Assembly (NCBI GenBank): GCA_964454675.1
Contig: CAYVUB010000004.1
Location: 62,001 to 126,000, forward strand
From: CAYVUB01 sp964454675
Lineage (GTDB): Bacteria > Bacteroidota > Bacteroidia > Flavobacteriales > Flavobacteriaceae
Direction of reading: 5' to 3'
DNA: 64,000 nucleotides
The notes beneath the pieces were generated by a model. The model was not told where the DNA came from, made no database searches, and worked only from the letters and a program-made list of their open reading frames with translations. Position numbers and translations under genes: made by a program. Positions within the stretch are counted from its first letter, which is position 1, and each line of letters begins with the position of its first letter. Shown here in pieces: positions 32,344 to 42,334 of this stretch.

Positions 32344-33255
32344 GGTTAAAACGGGAACTAAAATCAATCCGTAAATCAATCCTTCGCGAAACCATTTTTC
32401 TTGTATGATTTCCAGGTAATTTGCAATAATTATTGCCAATGGCGCAAATAAAAACAAAAACTCGCTTCCGGTTTTATTAGGTGCTAAAGCAATAATAACC
32501 AGCGCTATAAACAATGCTACCATCACTAATATATAAGATGATTTGTATGTTTTAGGCTTGTTCTTGAGGTTATTTATATAATAAAACAACGACCATGTTC
32601 CATAAGAAAACAATAGGGTTGATGCGATAATAATACGTTTGGAATTGAGCGGAGTAAAATCAAAACCATACCTTATCAATGTATGACTGTAGCTTGCAAA
32701 ATCAACCTGCATCACAATCATATATCCCGAAGCGATGACAAGCACACACACCAATCCTACAAAAGGAATTATCCAGTTTTTTAAATCGAGAATAGCATAT
32801 AAAAACAGTGCGGCAAAAATCAAGATGTAAAACAATACAGCCCAAAAATATAATAGTGATGCGACGGCTATCCAAAATGCGGCATCAAACAGTTTCTTTT
32901 TTACTTCTTTTTGAGAGCGTAAACTAATGATTCTTCTTAATGCCAGTAAAACAAACAGGTTTGCTATGAGAATTTTTGAATTGAGCAATGTTTCGGGCAT
33001 TATGGTTATAAACAGGGTAAAGAGTAAAATTCTGTAACCGTTTTTCCGTGTCAGATTGTTTTTGCTCACAAAAAAATCCAGAATAAATAACGACAGCAAG
33101 CACACCAGAAAAAGTCCCGATTCCTTAAAGAATGACAATGCGGTAACCGGTTCTTTAACTGTCTGTATTTTGGCAATAACAAAAACAATGAGCAGCAGTA
33201 TGCTTGTGACTACTATATGTATTGGTCTTGATTTGCCGAAAAAACTTGAAATCAT
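32332..33255 (-). CDS. DUF6427 family integral membrane protein
   Basis: The 307-residue protein has about nine hydrophobic helices (IHIVVTSILLLIVFVIAK, ILIANLFVLLALRRIISLRS, FWIAVASLLYFWAVLFYILI) and short loops. It has no enzymatic motif that I can see. It matches the flavobacterial family known as DUF6427; the function is unknown. It overlaps upp convergently at its 3' end and is divergent from the small DUF6341-like gene. Confidence 0.7.
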   Translation of the reverse strand: MISSFFGKSRPIHIVVTSILLLIVFVIAKIQTVKEPVTALSFFKESGLFLVCLLSLFILDFFVSKNNLTRKNGYRILLFTLFITIMPETLLNSKILIANLFVLLALRRIISLRSQKEVKKKLFDAAFWIAVASLLYFWAVLFYILIFAALFLYAILDLKNWIIPFVGLVCVLVIASGYMIVMQVDFASYSHTLIRYGFDFTPLNSKRIIIASTLLFSYGTWSLFYYINNLKNKPKTYKSSYILVMVALFIALVIIALAPNKTGSEFLFLFAPLAIIIANYLEIIQEKWFREGLIYGLILVPVLTLLL

Positions 33256-33275
33256 TTATAATGTTTGTATATTTG
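33245..33275 (+). promoter_or_regulatory. Promoter for the small DUF6341-like gene
   Basis: CTTG (33245-33248), 19 bases, then TATATTTG (33268-33275) plus C. It is 26 bases before the start at 33302 and its -33 box lies inside the 5' end of the divergent DUF6427 gene. Confidence 0.6.
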
Positions 33276-33301
33276 CGTTGTAAATATAATACATAATTTA
33301 T

Positions 33302-33529
33302 ATGAAAGATTTCTTTTATGCTATCGGGGATTTGTTTGTAAATGTTCTGTTTATTCCTTTGGATGCTTTACGTGAACTTGAATTATCTAACTGGTGGAGT
33401 GCAAATTTTATATCCTGGATATTTATCATCATTGGTATGGTTGCAATGGTTTACTGGATGCTTCAATTAAGAAAATTTGATAAAAACAATGAAGAAGATA
33501 AAAGCATTTCTTCTCATTCATTCTTATAA
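33302..33529 (+). CDS. Small one- or two-helix membrane protein (DUF6341-like)
   Basis: The 75-residue product has an amphipathic N-terminal part (FFYAIGDLFVNVLFIPLDAL), one clear membrane helix (FISWIFIIIGMVAMVYWM) and a charged tail. It resembles a short family seen next to DUF6427 and purD in Flavobacteriia (I believe DUF6341). The function is unknown. It has its own promoter-like sequence, and its stop overlaps the convergent purD stop by six bases. Confidence 0.65.
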   Translation: MKDFFYAIGDLFVNVLFIPLDALRELELSNWWSANFISWIFIIIGMVAMVYWMLQLRKFDKNNEEDKSISSHSFL

Positions 33530-34795
33530 ATCAAACCCAATATCTTTACGGTAATACATCTTATCAAAATGTAGTTTTTCTATATTTTGATAAGATTTTT
33601 TTATGGCTTCATGATATGTAGTGCCATACGATGTCATTGCCAGCACACGCCCACCCGAGGTTATCACTTTACCGTTTTTTAAAATTGCGCCTGCATGAAA
33701 CGGAATAGAACCGCTTACATTTTCAAGCCCTGTAATTTCGTTTCCTTTTTCATAATCTTCGGGATAACCGCCCGATACCATCATCACGGTTGCTGCGGCA
33801 CGTTCATCGATTTCAATAGAAATTGTATCTAATGTTTGATTATGAATGGCTTGAAAAACCTCAACCAAATCATTTTTAAGCCTTGGCAGCACAACTTCTG
33901 TTTCGGGATCGCCCATTCGTACATTGTATTCAATCACTTTCGGGTCATCGCCTACTTTTATAAGTCCAATAAAAACAAAGCCTTTATATGGCAAGTTATC
34001 CTTTTGAAGCCCGATGATGGTTGGTTTTACAATACGTTCTTCAATTTTGTTTAAAAATTCATCGGTTGCAAACGGCACCGGCGACACGGCACCCATACCA
34101 CCGGTATTTAATCCTGTATCGCCTTCGCCTATGCGTTTGTAATCTTTTGCTGTGGGCAATATTTTATAACTTTTTCCATCGGTCAAAACAAAACAGCTCA
34201 ACTCGATACCGTCCAGAAACTCTTCGATAACCACTTTTGTGCTTGCTTTGCCAAATTTGGCATCAACAAGCATACTTTTCAGTTCGGCTTTGGCTTCATC
34301 TATGTCATTTAAAATGACAACACCTTTTCCTGCTGCGAGTCCATCGGCTTTCAACACATACGGCGGTTGCAGGGTTTCAAGAAATTTATAGCCGTCACCA
34401 ATGGTTGAAGCATTGAAACTTTGATATGCCGCCGTTGGTATTTGATGACGAATTAAAAACTGCTTTGCAAACTCTTTACTGCCTTCCAGCTGTGCCGCAG
34501 CTCTTTGGGGCCCGATAACGGCAACGTTTTTCAGTAAATCATCCTTTAAAAAGAAATCGTGAACACCGGCAACCAGTGGGTCTTCGGGGCCAACAACAAC
34601 CATGTCAATATTTTTTTCAATCACAAGTTGTTTGATGGCTTCAAAATCTGTTACGCTGATTGAAACATTTTCGGCTATTTGTGACGTGCCTGAATTTCCG
34701 GGAGCAACATAAAGCTTTTTACATAACGGGCTTTGCGATAGTTTCCAGGTAAACGTATGCTCTCTGCCGCCGGAACCTAATATTAAAATATTCAT
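33524..34795 (-). CDS. purD: Phosphoribosylamine--glycine ligase (GARS)
   Basis: Second step of purine synthesis: ATP-dependent joining of glycine to phosphoribosylamine. The 423-residue product starts MNILILGSGGREHTFTWKLS. It has the ATP-grasp core with GLAAGKGVVI, GDTGLNTGGMGAVSP and YNVRMGDPETEVVLP. The ATG at 34795 was chosen; the frame continues upstream for 13 codons without homology. It is not in a pur operon here. It is divergent from the first gene of the glycan locus. Confidence 0.97.
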   Translation of the reverse strand: MNILILGSGGREHTFTWKLSQSPLCKKLYVAPGNSGTSQIAENVSISVTDFEAIKQLVIEKNIDMVVVGPEDPLVAGVHDFFLKDDLLKNVAVIGPQRAAAQLEGSKEFAKQFLIRHQIPTAAYQSFNASTIGDGYKFLETLQPPYVLKADGLAAGKGVVILNDIDEAKAELKSMLVDAKFGKASTKVVIEEFLDGIELSCFVLTDGKSYKILPTAKDYKRIGEGDTGLNTGGMGAVSPVPFATDEFLNKIEERIVKPTIIGLQKDNLPYKGFVFIGLIKVGDDPKVIEYNVRMGDPETEVVLPRLKNDLVEVFQAIHNQTLDTISIEIDERAAATVMMVSGGYPEDYEKGNEITGLENVSGSIPFHAGAILKNGKVITSGGRVLAMTSYGTTYHEAIKKSYQNIEKLHFDKMYYRKDIGFDL

Positions 34796-34887
34796 GATTG
34801 GTATTGTTTGGCACAAAAATAAAACTAATGCCACGAATACACGACTTTTTTTTAGTTACTTTACAAAGGAAATTAAATTTTATCAAC

Positions 34888-36207
34888 TTGAAATTGTTCG
34901 ATTTTTCTATGCGTTTTAATGGCTTTCCGTTGGGTAAGGCAAGACGTTTGTTAAAAACCATTCAAGAACAAAACGATAAAGATTTTGAAAATTACATTTC
35001 GCAAAAAAAAGAAGGTATTGTCAATTACCACTTAAAGCACAATCCGTTTTACAAATCACTTACAAACCTGACGCATTTTGAAGATTGGAATGCGGTTCCC
35101 GTGATGACCAAGCGCGACTTGCAAGTCCCATTGAAACAACGGCTTTCTGATGGTTTTACAATTAAAAACGTGTATGTCAATAAAACTTCCGGTTCATCCG
35201 GCGACCCGTTTATTTTTGCCAAAGACAAATTTTGCCACGCTTTGACCTGGGCCGTTATTCAAAACAGGTTTGGTTGGTATGGATTAGATTTTAATACCTC
35301 CAAACAAGCCAGATTTTATGGTATTCCGTTAGATAAAAAAGGCTATTACAAAGAACGCTTTAAAGATAGTTTGAGTAAACGCTATCGGTTTTCTGTGTTT
35401 GATTTGAGTGATGCTGCTTTTGAAAATCATCTTAAAAAATTTGAAACAACCGCTTTTGATTATTTGAATGGCTATACGAGTTCTATCGTGCAGTTTGCGA
35501 AATTTTTACAACGGAAAAATTGTGTTTTAAAAAGCAGTTGTCCCACATTAAAAGCATGTATTGTGACTTCCGAAATGTTGTTTGATGATGATAAAAAACT
35601 GATGGAAATTCAATTTGGGATACCCGTTATAAACGAATATGGTGCTTCGGAATTGGACTTAATTGCTTTTGAAAACCCAAATAAACAATGGCAGGTAAAT
35701 ACCGAAACCTTATATGTTGAAATTCTTGACGAACATAATAAGGTGTTGCCATACGGAACCGAAGGGCGTATTGTGATTACATCTTTGTACAATAAAGCGC
35801 ATCCTTTTATACGGTATGACATTGGTGATATAGGTGCGCTTTCAACAGAAAGTTCCTTAAAAACCGCTATCTTAAAAACCTTAGCAGGCAGAACCAACGA
35901 TATTGCCTATTTGCCAAGCGGAAAAAAAGCTGCGGGTTTGACCTTTTACTATATTACCAAAAGTATCATTGAAGATGATGGCAACGTTAAAGAATTTGTA
36001 ATAGAACAATTGCAAAAAGATACTTTTAAAATCAATTATATAAGTGCTTTGCCACTATCTGAGGAAAAGATAAAAATTATCCGTAACGAGATGATTAGGT
36101 ATCTTGAAGACGGATTAACCATTTTATTTGAAAGAAAAGAACATTTGCAACGCTCAAAAAGCGGAAAATTGAAGCAATTTTCGTCATTAATAAATCAGAA
36201 TTTATGA
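34888..36207 (+). CDS. PaaK/CapK-like adenylate-forming ligase of the glycan locus
   Basis: Phenylacetate-CoA-ligase-like AMP-forming protein, about 439 residues from the TTG at 34888 (LKLFDFSMRFNGFPLGKARR). An ATG at 34909 is the alternative, and the frame is open to 34798. The phosphate-binding loop is VNKTSGSSGDPFIF, followed by VINEYGASELDLIAFENP and VITSLYNKAHPFIRYDIGD. Such proteins are common at the edge of capsule and O-antigen clusters; their acid substrate is not known. The coupling to wecB (four-base overlap) supports a glycan role rather than aromatic degradation. Confidence 0.85.
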   Translation: MKLFDFSMRFNGFPLGKARRLLKTIQEQNDKDFENYISQKKEGIVNYHLKHNPFYKSLTNLTHFEDWNAVPVMTKRDLQVPLKQRLSDGFTIKNVYVNKTSGSSGDPFIFAKDKFCHALTWAVIQNRFGWYGLDFNTSKQARFYGIPLDKKGYYKERFKDSLSKRYRFSVFDLSDAAFENHLKKFETTAFDYLNGYTSSIVQFAKFLQRKNCVLKSSCPTLKACIVTSEMLFDDDKKLMEIQFGIPVINEYGASELDLIAFENPNKQWQVNTETLYVEILDEHNKVLPYGTEGRIVITSLYNKAHPFIRYDIGDIGALSTESSLKTAILKTLAGRTNDIAYLPSGKKAAGLTFYYITKSIIEDDGNVKEFVIEQLQKDTFKINYISALPLSEEKIKIIRNEMIRYLEDGLTILFERKEHLQRSKSGKLKQFSSLINQNL

Positions 36208-37298
36208 ACATCACCATAATTGCCGGTGCCCGACCAAACTTTATGAAAATCGCCCCTGTTATTGAGGCTATTCAACTCAAAAAACAAGAGGGTGTTGATA
36301 TTCATTACCGTTTGGTACATACGGGACAACATTATGACAAAAACCTAAGCGATACCTTTTTTGAAGAATTAAACATTCCGTTTCCTGATGCCAATTTAAA
36401 CGTACAAAGCGGCACACAGGCAGAACAAACAGCCGCCATTATGATAGGTTTTGAAAGAGAACTGCAACAACATCCGTGTGATTTAGTTATGGTTGTAGGC
36501 GATGTTACCTCTACTATGGCATGCGCCATTGTTGCCAAAAAAGCCGGTATAAAAGTAGCACACGTTGAAGCCGGCATACGCTCTGGCGATATGGCTATGC
36601 CCGAAGAAATCAACCGGATTGTTACAGACAGCCTTACCGATTATTTTTTTACAACCTCAACATACGCCAATGATAATCTGAAAAAACTCGGTTTTTCAAA
36701 AGAATCTGTGTTTTTTACAGGAAATGTGATGATTGATACCTTACGAAAAAACGAAAACCGATTAAAACAACCGCCACTCTGGGATGATTTGGGCTTGTCA
36801 AATAAAAGCTATCTTGTAATGACACTTCACAGGCCAAGCAATGTTGATGAAGCACAAAAACTCACAACACTCATTAAACAACTGGTCACTCTCGGCAAAG
36901 ATTTTCCAATTATTTTTCCGGTGCATCCAAGAACCAAAAAATTACTGCAAGACCTCAACCTCACTTTTAAAAACCTGCATTATGCAGAACCGTTGGGCTA
37001 TCTTGAGTTTAATTACCTTGTAAAAAATGCTTTTGCCGTGCTTACAGATTCCGGTGGTATTACAGAAGAAACCACCGTTATGAATGTGCCGTGTATAACC
37101 CTTAGAGAAAACACCGAGCGCCCCGAAACCTGTGCCATTGGTACTAATGTTTTGGTGGGTAATGACCCTGAAAAAATAGATACCGCTTTTAAAACGTTGC
37201 TATCCGGAAACTGGAAACAAGGCAGTATTCCCCAACTTTGGGATGGTCATGCCGCAAAGCGGATTGTTAATCATTTAGTGGAAATTTATCGATTATAA
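36204..37298 (+). CDS. wecB: UDP-N-acetylglucosamine 2-epimerase (non-hydrolysing)
   Basis: Interconverts UDP-GlcNAc and UDP-ManNAc. The 364-residue product has GARPNFMKIAPVIEA, HTGQHYD, HVEAGIRSGDMAMPEEINR, VHPRT, DSGGITEE and RENTERPE, all diagnostic blocks of the family. The ATG overlaps the stop of the ligase gene as ATGA. No UDP-ManNAc dehydrogenase (wecC) lies next to it, so the product may be UDP-ManNAc itself or a derivative made elsewhere. Confidence 0.94.
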   Translation: MNITIIAGARPNFMKIAPVIEAIQLKKQEGVDIHYRLVHTGQHYDKNLSDTFFEELNIPFPDANLNVQSGTQAEQTAAIMIGFERELQQHPCDLVMVVGDVTSTMACAIVAKKAGIKVAHVEAGIRSGDMAMPEEINRIVTDSLTDYFFTTSTYANDNLKKLGFSKESVFFTGNVMIDTLRKNENRLKQPPLWDDLGLSNKSYLVMTLHRPSNVDEAQKLTTLIKQLVTLGKDFPIIFPVHPRTKKLLQDLNLTFKNLHYAEPLGYLEFNYLVKNAFAVLTDSGGITEETTVMNVPCITLRENTERPETCAIGTNVLVGNDPEKIDTAFKTLLSGNWKQGSIPQLWDGHAAKRIVNHLVEIYRL

Positions 37299-38461
37299 TG
37301 AAAGACATTCTTATCATAACCAATTATTTTCCACCTGAAACAGGCGCAGCTTCCAACAGGATTTTTCATCTTGCCGAAGGATTACAGAAACACGATTTTA
37401 ACGTAACCGTCATCACGCCGCTGCCAAATTACCCGACAGGCAAAATTTTTGAATCTTATACAGGAACATTCAAACATTCATCTGTTGAAAATCACATCAA
37501 AATCCACAGGCTTTGGATATATGCCAGCAACTCAAAAAACAAATTTTTACGGTTGATAGCCATGCTGTCTTACAGTTTCAGCCTTGTTTGGTTTTTTACG
37601 TGGCATTCCATTCCCAAAAAAGTAATTGTACAATCGCCGCCGCTTTTGGTAGCGTTTACCTGTATGCTGTTTTTAAAATCAAAAAAAAGACAACTCATAT
37701 TAAATGTTAGTGATTTATGGCCTATTGCCGGATTGGAATTGGGCGCTTTTAAAAAGAATTTCGGTTATCGGTTATTGGAAAAAATTGAATGCTTTAATTA
37801 CAAGTGTGCCGATATGGTTTTGGGGCAAAGTGATGAAATCCTTACGCATGTTAAACGTATTATACCTGATAAACCCGTGTTTTTATACAGAAATTATCCC
37901 GATTTTAACGCTCCGGAACATGTGATTTATAATCCATCCGAAGAAAAAATAAAAATGGTGTATGCCGGTTTATTGGGTATTGCACAAGGAATTTTTAAAC
38001 TCATCCGGAATCTGGATTATCAAAATATCGAATTTCATATTTACGGCTCGGGTGCAGAACAGCAACTGATAGAAAATTACATTGTTTCTCATCCCGGATT
38101 ACCGGTTTTTTACCACGGTCAATTATCACGAGAAAAGCTTCACGCACAGCTTTTAAAATACGATTTGGCAATTATTCCGCTGTTGAACAGAATTTACGGC
38201 TCGGTACCTTCAAAATTATTTGAATATGCAAAATTAGGCTTGCCTATGCTGTATTTTGGCGGTGGCGAAGGCGAAACGATTGTAGAAAAATACCAGTTGG
38301 GTTGGGTTGCCTGTGCAGGTAATTATATGCACTTAAACACAACGTTATCGGGTATTAAAAAACGTGATTTAACTTGTGAATTGCGAAATAACATAAAAGA
38401 AACAGCCGAAACGCATTTTGATTTTGACAAGCAGTTAGGGCAGCTTATAAAACATCTTTAA
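37298..38461 (+). CDS. Glycosyltransferase family 4 (WbuB-like)
   Basis: The 387-residue GT-B enzyme starts ILIITNYFPPETGAASNRIF and has LNVSDLWPIAGLELGAF. The donor-binding half has VPSKLFEYAKLGLPMLYFGG with the GT4 acidic region GGGEGETI. The pattern resembles WbuB-type transferases that use UDP-GlcNAc or N-acetylfucosamine-type sugars. The stop of wecB and the start of this gene share a base (TAATG). It ends four bases into the convergent gene for the initiating transferase. Confidence 0.88.
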   Translation: MKDILIITNYFPPETGAASNRIFHLAEGLQKHDFNVTVITPLPNYPTGKIFESYTGTFKHSSVENHIKIHRLWIYASNSKNKFLRLIAMLSYSFSLVWFFTWHSIPKKVIVQSPPLLVAFTCMLFLKSKKRQLILNVSDLWPIAGLELGAFKKNFGYRLLEKIECFNYKCADMVLGQSDEILTHVKRIIPDKPVFLYRNYPDFNAPEHVIYNPSEEKIKMVYAGLLGIAQGIFKLIRNLDYQNIEFHIYGSGAEQQLIENYIVSHPGLPVFYHGQLSREKLHAQLLKYDLAIIPLLNRIYGSVPSKLFEYAKLGLPMLYFGGGEGETIVEKYQLGWVACAGNYMHLNTTLSGIKKRDLTCELRNNIKETAETHFDFDKQLGQLIKHL

Positions 38462-39813
38462 TACGCTTTATCATCGCCTTTTACGGCATTCATAAAAGTT
38501 TTAAATATAATCTTTAAATCTAAGAAAAGAGACCAGTTTTCAATGTAAAAAATATCATATTTTACACGGCCTATGATGTCTTTGTCGGTTTCTACTTCAC
38601 CTCTAAAACCGCTTATTTGAGCCAATCCGGTAATGCCGGGTTTTACAAAATGACGCACCATAAATTTATCTATGCGCTTTGCATACATATTGGTATGGCT
38701 TACCATGTGCGGCCTTGGCCCAACGACCGACATATCGCCAAACAGGACGTTAAAAAACTGCGGCAGCTCATCAATACTGGTTTTACGAATAAACTTACCT
38801 ATTCTGGTAACGCGCTGGTCGCCTCTTGTTGCCTGATACAAGTGCGCATCTTTATTGGGGGTCATTGAGCGGAATTTATAACAGTCAAATTCTTTGTAAT
38901 TAAAACCGTTTCTTGATTGTTTAAAAAATACCGGCCCGCGGGATTCGAGTTTAATTAAAATAGCAATAATAGGTGTGAGCCACGACAGAATAAAAATAAT
39001 GACCATGCTTGAAAATAAAATATCAAACGCGCGTTTTACAACCAAATTTACAGAATTTTCAAGCGGAATGTTTCTTAATGAAAGAATTGGAATATAATCA
39101 TAATACTCATATTTGAGCTTTTTAGAATATATTTCTTTATTGTCGGGAAGGAATTTGAGAATTTTCAGATTGTTATCGGCAAAATCAATTACCTGGTTAA
39201 GCTGGCTGTTTGACAGTTCTGATATTGAGCAGTAAATTTCGTCAACAGATTCGTTTTTAATAAAATCAAAGCACTCTATGAGGTTTAAATCTCTTTCTCT
39301 GAAGTTGAAGGTTTTTTTATGAATATATCCGTATTCGGGATTTTTGTTGAAAAACGTTTCAAGAGCCAAGGTCTTTTTATTGACACCCAGTATGACCGTA
39401 TTTCTATAGTTACCACCGTAAGAAACCCTGTATTTTTGCAGTAAATAATACAATGCAAATTTAAAAATCATAATAGCGACAAACGATGCTAAAACATATT
39501 TAAAAATGGTAACCGGATACATCTGAAGCTTATAATGATAACCCGAATATGCAAAAATAACCAGCCCAAACAACACCATCTGCCTGAATACCAATGATAA
39601 AATAGCCACTTCGCGTGTGTATCTGTAAACCTCATAAAAATTTGATGAAATTGATAAGACAACCCAGGCAATTGATATGGTTAAACTAAAAACAACCGGG
39701 TCTATATCTCTGAAGAAAAAAAGCACAGCAAAGCCGTTTATGATACTTAAATCAATTAAGTATGATAAGGGTCTTAAGTAAATGGAATATCTGCCTTGTT
39801 TTACTGCGTTCAC
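38458..39813 (-). CDS. Polyprenyl glycosylphosphotransferase (WcaJ-type initiating enzyme)
   Basis: Starts glycan repeat synthesis by moving a sugar-1-phosphate onto undecaprenyl phosphate. The 451-residue product has four to five N-terminal membrane helices, a soluble CoA-binding-like middle domain, one further helix and the catalytic C-terminal domain (VKRAFDILFSS, KQSRNGFNYKEFDCYKFRSM, RKTSIDELPQFFNVLFGDMS, VGPRP). The start is GTG at 39813. It is one base downstream of the UDP-glucuronate decarboxylase gene. The first sugar (glucose, galactose or other) cannot be told. Confidence 0.93.
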   Translation of the reverse strand: MNAVKQGRYSIYLRPLSYLIDLSIINGFAVLFFFRDIDPVVFSLTISIAWVVLSISSNFYEVYRYTREVAILSLVFRQMVLFGLVIFAYSGYHYKLQMYPVTIFKYVLASFVAIMIFKFALYYLLQKYRVSYGGNYRNTVILGVNKKTLALETFFNKNPEYGYIHKKTFNFRERDLNLIECFDFIKNESVDEIYCSISELSNSQLNQVIDFADNNLKILKFLPDNKEIYSKKLKYEYYDYIPILSLRNIPLENSVNLVVKRAFDILFSSMVIIFILSWLTPIIAILIKLESRGPVFFKQSRNGFNYKEFDCYKFRSMTPNKDAHLYQATRGDQRVTRIGKFIRKTSIDELPQFFNVLFGDMSVVGPRPHMVSHTNMYAKRIDKFMVRHFVKPGITGLAQISGFRGEVETDKDIIGRVKYDIFYIENWSLFLDLKIIFKTFMNAVKGDDKAY

Positions 39814-39814
39814 T

Positions 39815-40801
39815 TTACTTTTTTATATGGTTTGTAAAATCTTTATGGTCTCGTTTATACAATTCTTCTTCCGAAAGATTTTTAAAATACTCAAATGTGA
39901 TTGCCATGCCTTCGCTTCGTCCTACTTTTGGCTCCCAATTTAATACTTTTTTTGCTAAGCTAATATCCGGCTGCCGCTGCATCGGGTCATCAACCGGTAA
40001 TTCTTTGTAAACAATTTTTTGACCGGTGCCTGTAAGTTTTATAATTTCTTCTGCAAAATCCTTAATGGTTATTTCATCGGGGTTTCCAATATTAACCGGA
40101 TACGCATAATCACTAAACAACAGCCTGAAAATACCTTCAATCTGGTCATCAACATAACAAAATGAGCGTGTTTGCATACCATCGCCAAAGATGGTCAAAT
40201 CTTCACCTCTTAGTGCCTGCCCCATAAACGCCGGTATCACACGGCCGTCATTGAGTCTCATTCTCGGACCATACGTATTAAATATACGAACAATTCTGGT
40301 TTCTAAACCATGAAAACGATGATATGCCATAGTTATCGATTCCTGAAACCGTTTTGCTTCATCATAAACACCTCTGGGACCAATGGTATTGACATTGCCA
40401 TAATATTCTTCGCTTTGCGGATGTACCAACGGGTCGCCATAAACTTCGGATGTGGATGCGATTAACAACCGGGCATTTTTTGCCATTGCCAGACCCAATA
40501 AATTATGCGTGCCCAAAGAGCCTACTTTAAGTGTTTGTATGGGGATTTTGAGATAATCTATAGGGCTTGCCGGTGATGCAAAATGCAGAATGTAATCCAA
40601 TTTTCCCGGCACATGCACAAACGTGCTTACATCATGATGATAAAACTCAAAATTTTCTAAGGGAAACAAGTGTTCGATGTTTTTAATATCGCCCGTAATG
40701 AGATTGTCCATCCCAATGACATAAAAGCCTTCTTTGATAAAACGGTCGCAAAGGTGTGATCCTAAAAAGCCTGCGGCGCCTGTTATTAAAACTCGTTTCA
40801 A
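39815..40801 (-). CDS. UDP-glucuronate decarboxylase (UDP-xylose synthase)
   Basis: SDR enzyme converting UDP-glucuronate to UDP-xylose with bound NAD. The 328-residue product has GAAGFLGSHL at the N-terminus and the catalytic pair in GVYDEAKRFQES (YxxxK). UXS-type signatures are HFASPASPIDY, RIFNTYGPRM and GDGMQTRSFCYVDD. TTG at 40801 is the start. The gene directly follows ugd, whose product is its substrate, which strongly supports the assignment. Confidence 0.92.
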   Translation of the reverse strand: MKRVLITGAAGFLGSHLCDRFIKEGFYVIGMDNLITGDIKNIEHLFPLENFEFYHHDVSTFVHVPGKLDYILHFASPASPIDYLKIPIQTLKVGSLGTHNLLGLAMAKNARLLIASTSEVYGDPLVHPQSEEYYGNVNTIGPRGVYDEAKRFQESITMAYHRFHGLETRIVRIFNTYGPRMRLNDGRVIPAFMGQALRGEDLTIFGDGMQTRSFCYVDDQIEGIFRLLFSDYAYPVNIGNPDEITIKDFAEEIIKLTGTGQKIVYKELPVDDPMQRQPDISLAKKVLNWEPKVGRSEGMAITFEYFKNLSEEELYKRDHKDFTNHIKK

Positions 40802-40819
40802 GATTGTTTCGTTTAGTTG

Positions 40820-42223
40820 TTATTCGCCTTCGCCTATTCTGTAATACACAAAACCGATTGTTTTTAACTTGTTTTTATCAAGTATGGAACGCCCGTCAAA
40901 AACAAACGCCGGTTTTTGCATATTGTCATAGATTTTTTGCCAGTCGTAAGTTTTAAATTCATCCCATTCTGTTAATACCGCAATGGCGTGTGTGTCTTTG
41001 CAGGCTTCGTACGGATTGGAATAAGCTGTTAATCCTTTTTTATTTTCTTCGGAAGCGCGTGTGTTTAAGTAATCTAAATCACTATACATTTGCTGAGGCT
41101 GCACTTTTGGGTCATATACAGCAATTTTGGATTGCTCGCTCAATAATTCGTCTGCCACATAAATAGCGGCAGATTCGCGTGTGTCATTGGTGTCTTTTTT
41201 GAATGCCCAGCCTAAAAACGCAATTTTTTTACCGGAAACCGTATTGAATAACGTGCTTATGATATTATGCGCAAAACGGCGTTTTTGGTGGTCGTTCATG
41301 ATAATTACCTGTTCCCAGTAATCGGCAACTTCATTAAGTCCGTAGGATTTTGCAATATACACCAGATTGAGAATGTCTTTTTGAAAACATGAGCCGCCAA
41401 AACCAACAGATGATTTTAAGAATTTTGATCCTATACGGCTGTCCATACCAATTGCTTTTGCTACCTCATCGACATTAGCTCCTGTTTTTTCGCAAAGCTC
41501 GGACAATGCGTTGATGGATGATACTCTTTGTGCTAAAAAGGCATTGGCGGTAAGTTTTGAAAGCTCCGAAGACCACACATTGGTGGTCAGGATTCGTTCT
41601 GCCGGAACCCAATTGGCATAGATGTCTGCAAGCGCCCGGATTGCCTGTTGTCCTTCGGGTGTGGTTTCGCCACCTATAAGTACTCTGTCGGGATTAAGCA
41701 AATCGGTAACGGCGGTGCCTTCTGCCAAAAACTCGGGGTTTGAAAGTATCCGGAATTTTATGTTGTCGTTATTGCCTGTGTTGTCTAATATATCTTTAAT
41801 TGCTGATGCTGTGCGTACGGGTAATGTCGATTTTTCAACTACAATTTTATCACTTGTGGCAACATTAGCTATTTGACGGGCGCAAAGTTCTATATACTTC
41901 AAATCGGCTGCCATACCTTTTCCTTTTCCGTAGGTTTTGGTAGGTGTATTGACCGATATGAAAATCATTTGGGCTTCGTCAATGGCTTTATCAACCTCTG
42001 TTGAGAAAAAGAGGTTTCGGCCTCTGGCTTCGGCAACTATCCGGTCAAGTCCCGGTTCATACACCGGAAGTTTGCTCAAATCTTTATCGTTCCACGCTGC
42101 AATGCGGGCTTCGTTGACATCTACAACGGTTACTGTGATGTGCGGACATTTTTGGGCTATCACTGCCATGGTCGGGCCGCCCACATAACCGGCTCCTATA
42201 CAGCATATTTTGTTTATGTTCAT
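40820..42223 (-). CDS. ugd: UDP-glucose 6-dehydrogenase
   Basis: Oxidises UDP-glucose to UDP-glucuronate with two NAD+. The 467-residue product is of the long eukaryote-like type (CCIGAGYVGGPTMAVIAQ at the start). It has the catalytic Cys279 in GFGGSCFQKDILNLVYI, the substrate block SPEFLAEGTA-like NPEFLAEGTAVTDLLNPDR, and FKKDTNDTRES. It lies 18 bases upstream of the decarboxylase, giving a UDP-GlcA to UDP-xylose supply line. Confidence 0.96.
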   Translation of the reverse strand: MNINKICCIGAGYVGGPTMAVIAQKCPHITVTVVDVNEARIAAWNDKDLSKLPVYEPGLDRIVAEARGRNLFFSTEVDKAIDEAQMIFISVNTPTKTYGKGKGMAADLKYIELCARQIANVATSDKIVVEKSTLPVRTASAIKDILDNTGNNDNIKFRILSNPEFLAEGTAVTDLLNPDRVLIGGETTPEGQQAIRALADIYANWVPAERILTTNVWSSELSKLTANAFLAQRVSSINALSELCEKTGANVDEVAKAIGMDSRIGSKFLKSSVGFGGSCFQKDILNLVYIAKSYGLNEVADYWEQVIIMNDHQKRRFAHNIISTLFNTVSGKKIAFLGWAFKKDTNDTRESAAIYVADELLSEQSKIAVYDPKVQPQQMYSDLDYLNTRASEENKKGLTAYSNPYEACKDTHAIAVLTEWDEFKTYDWQKIYDNMQKPAFVFDGRSILDKNKLKTIGFVYYRIGEGE

Positions 42224-42334
42224 TTACTATTGAAATTATGATAACAAAAATAGGAAAGTAAATAGGATTATGGAAAGTATTTAGATAACTGTTGTTAAAA
42301 CCCGGGTGTATTTTATTCTGTTATACTTTGAAGT

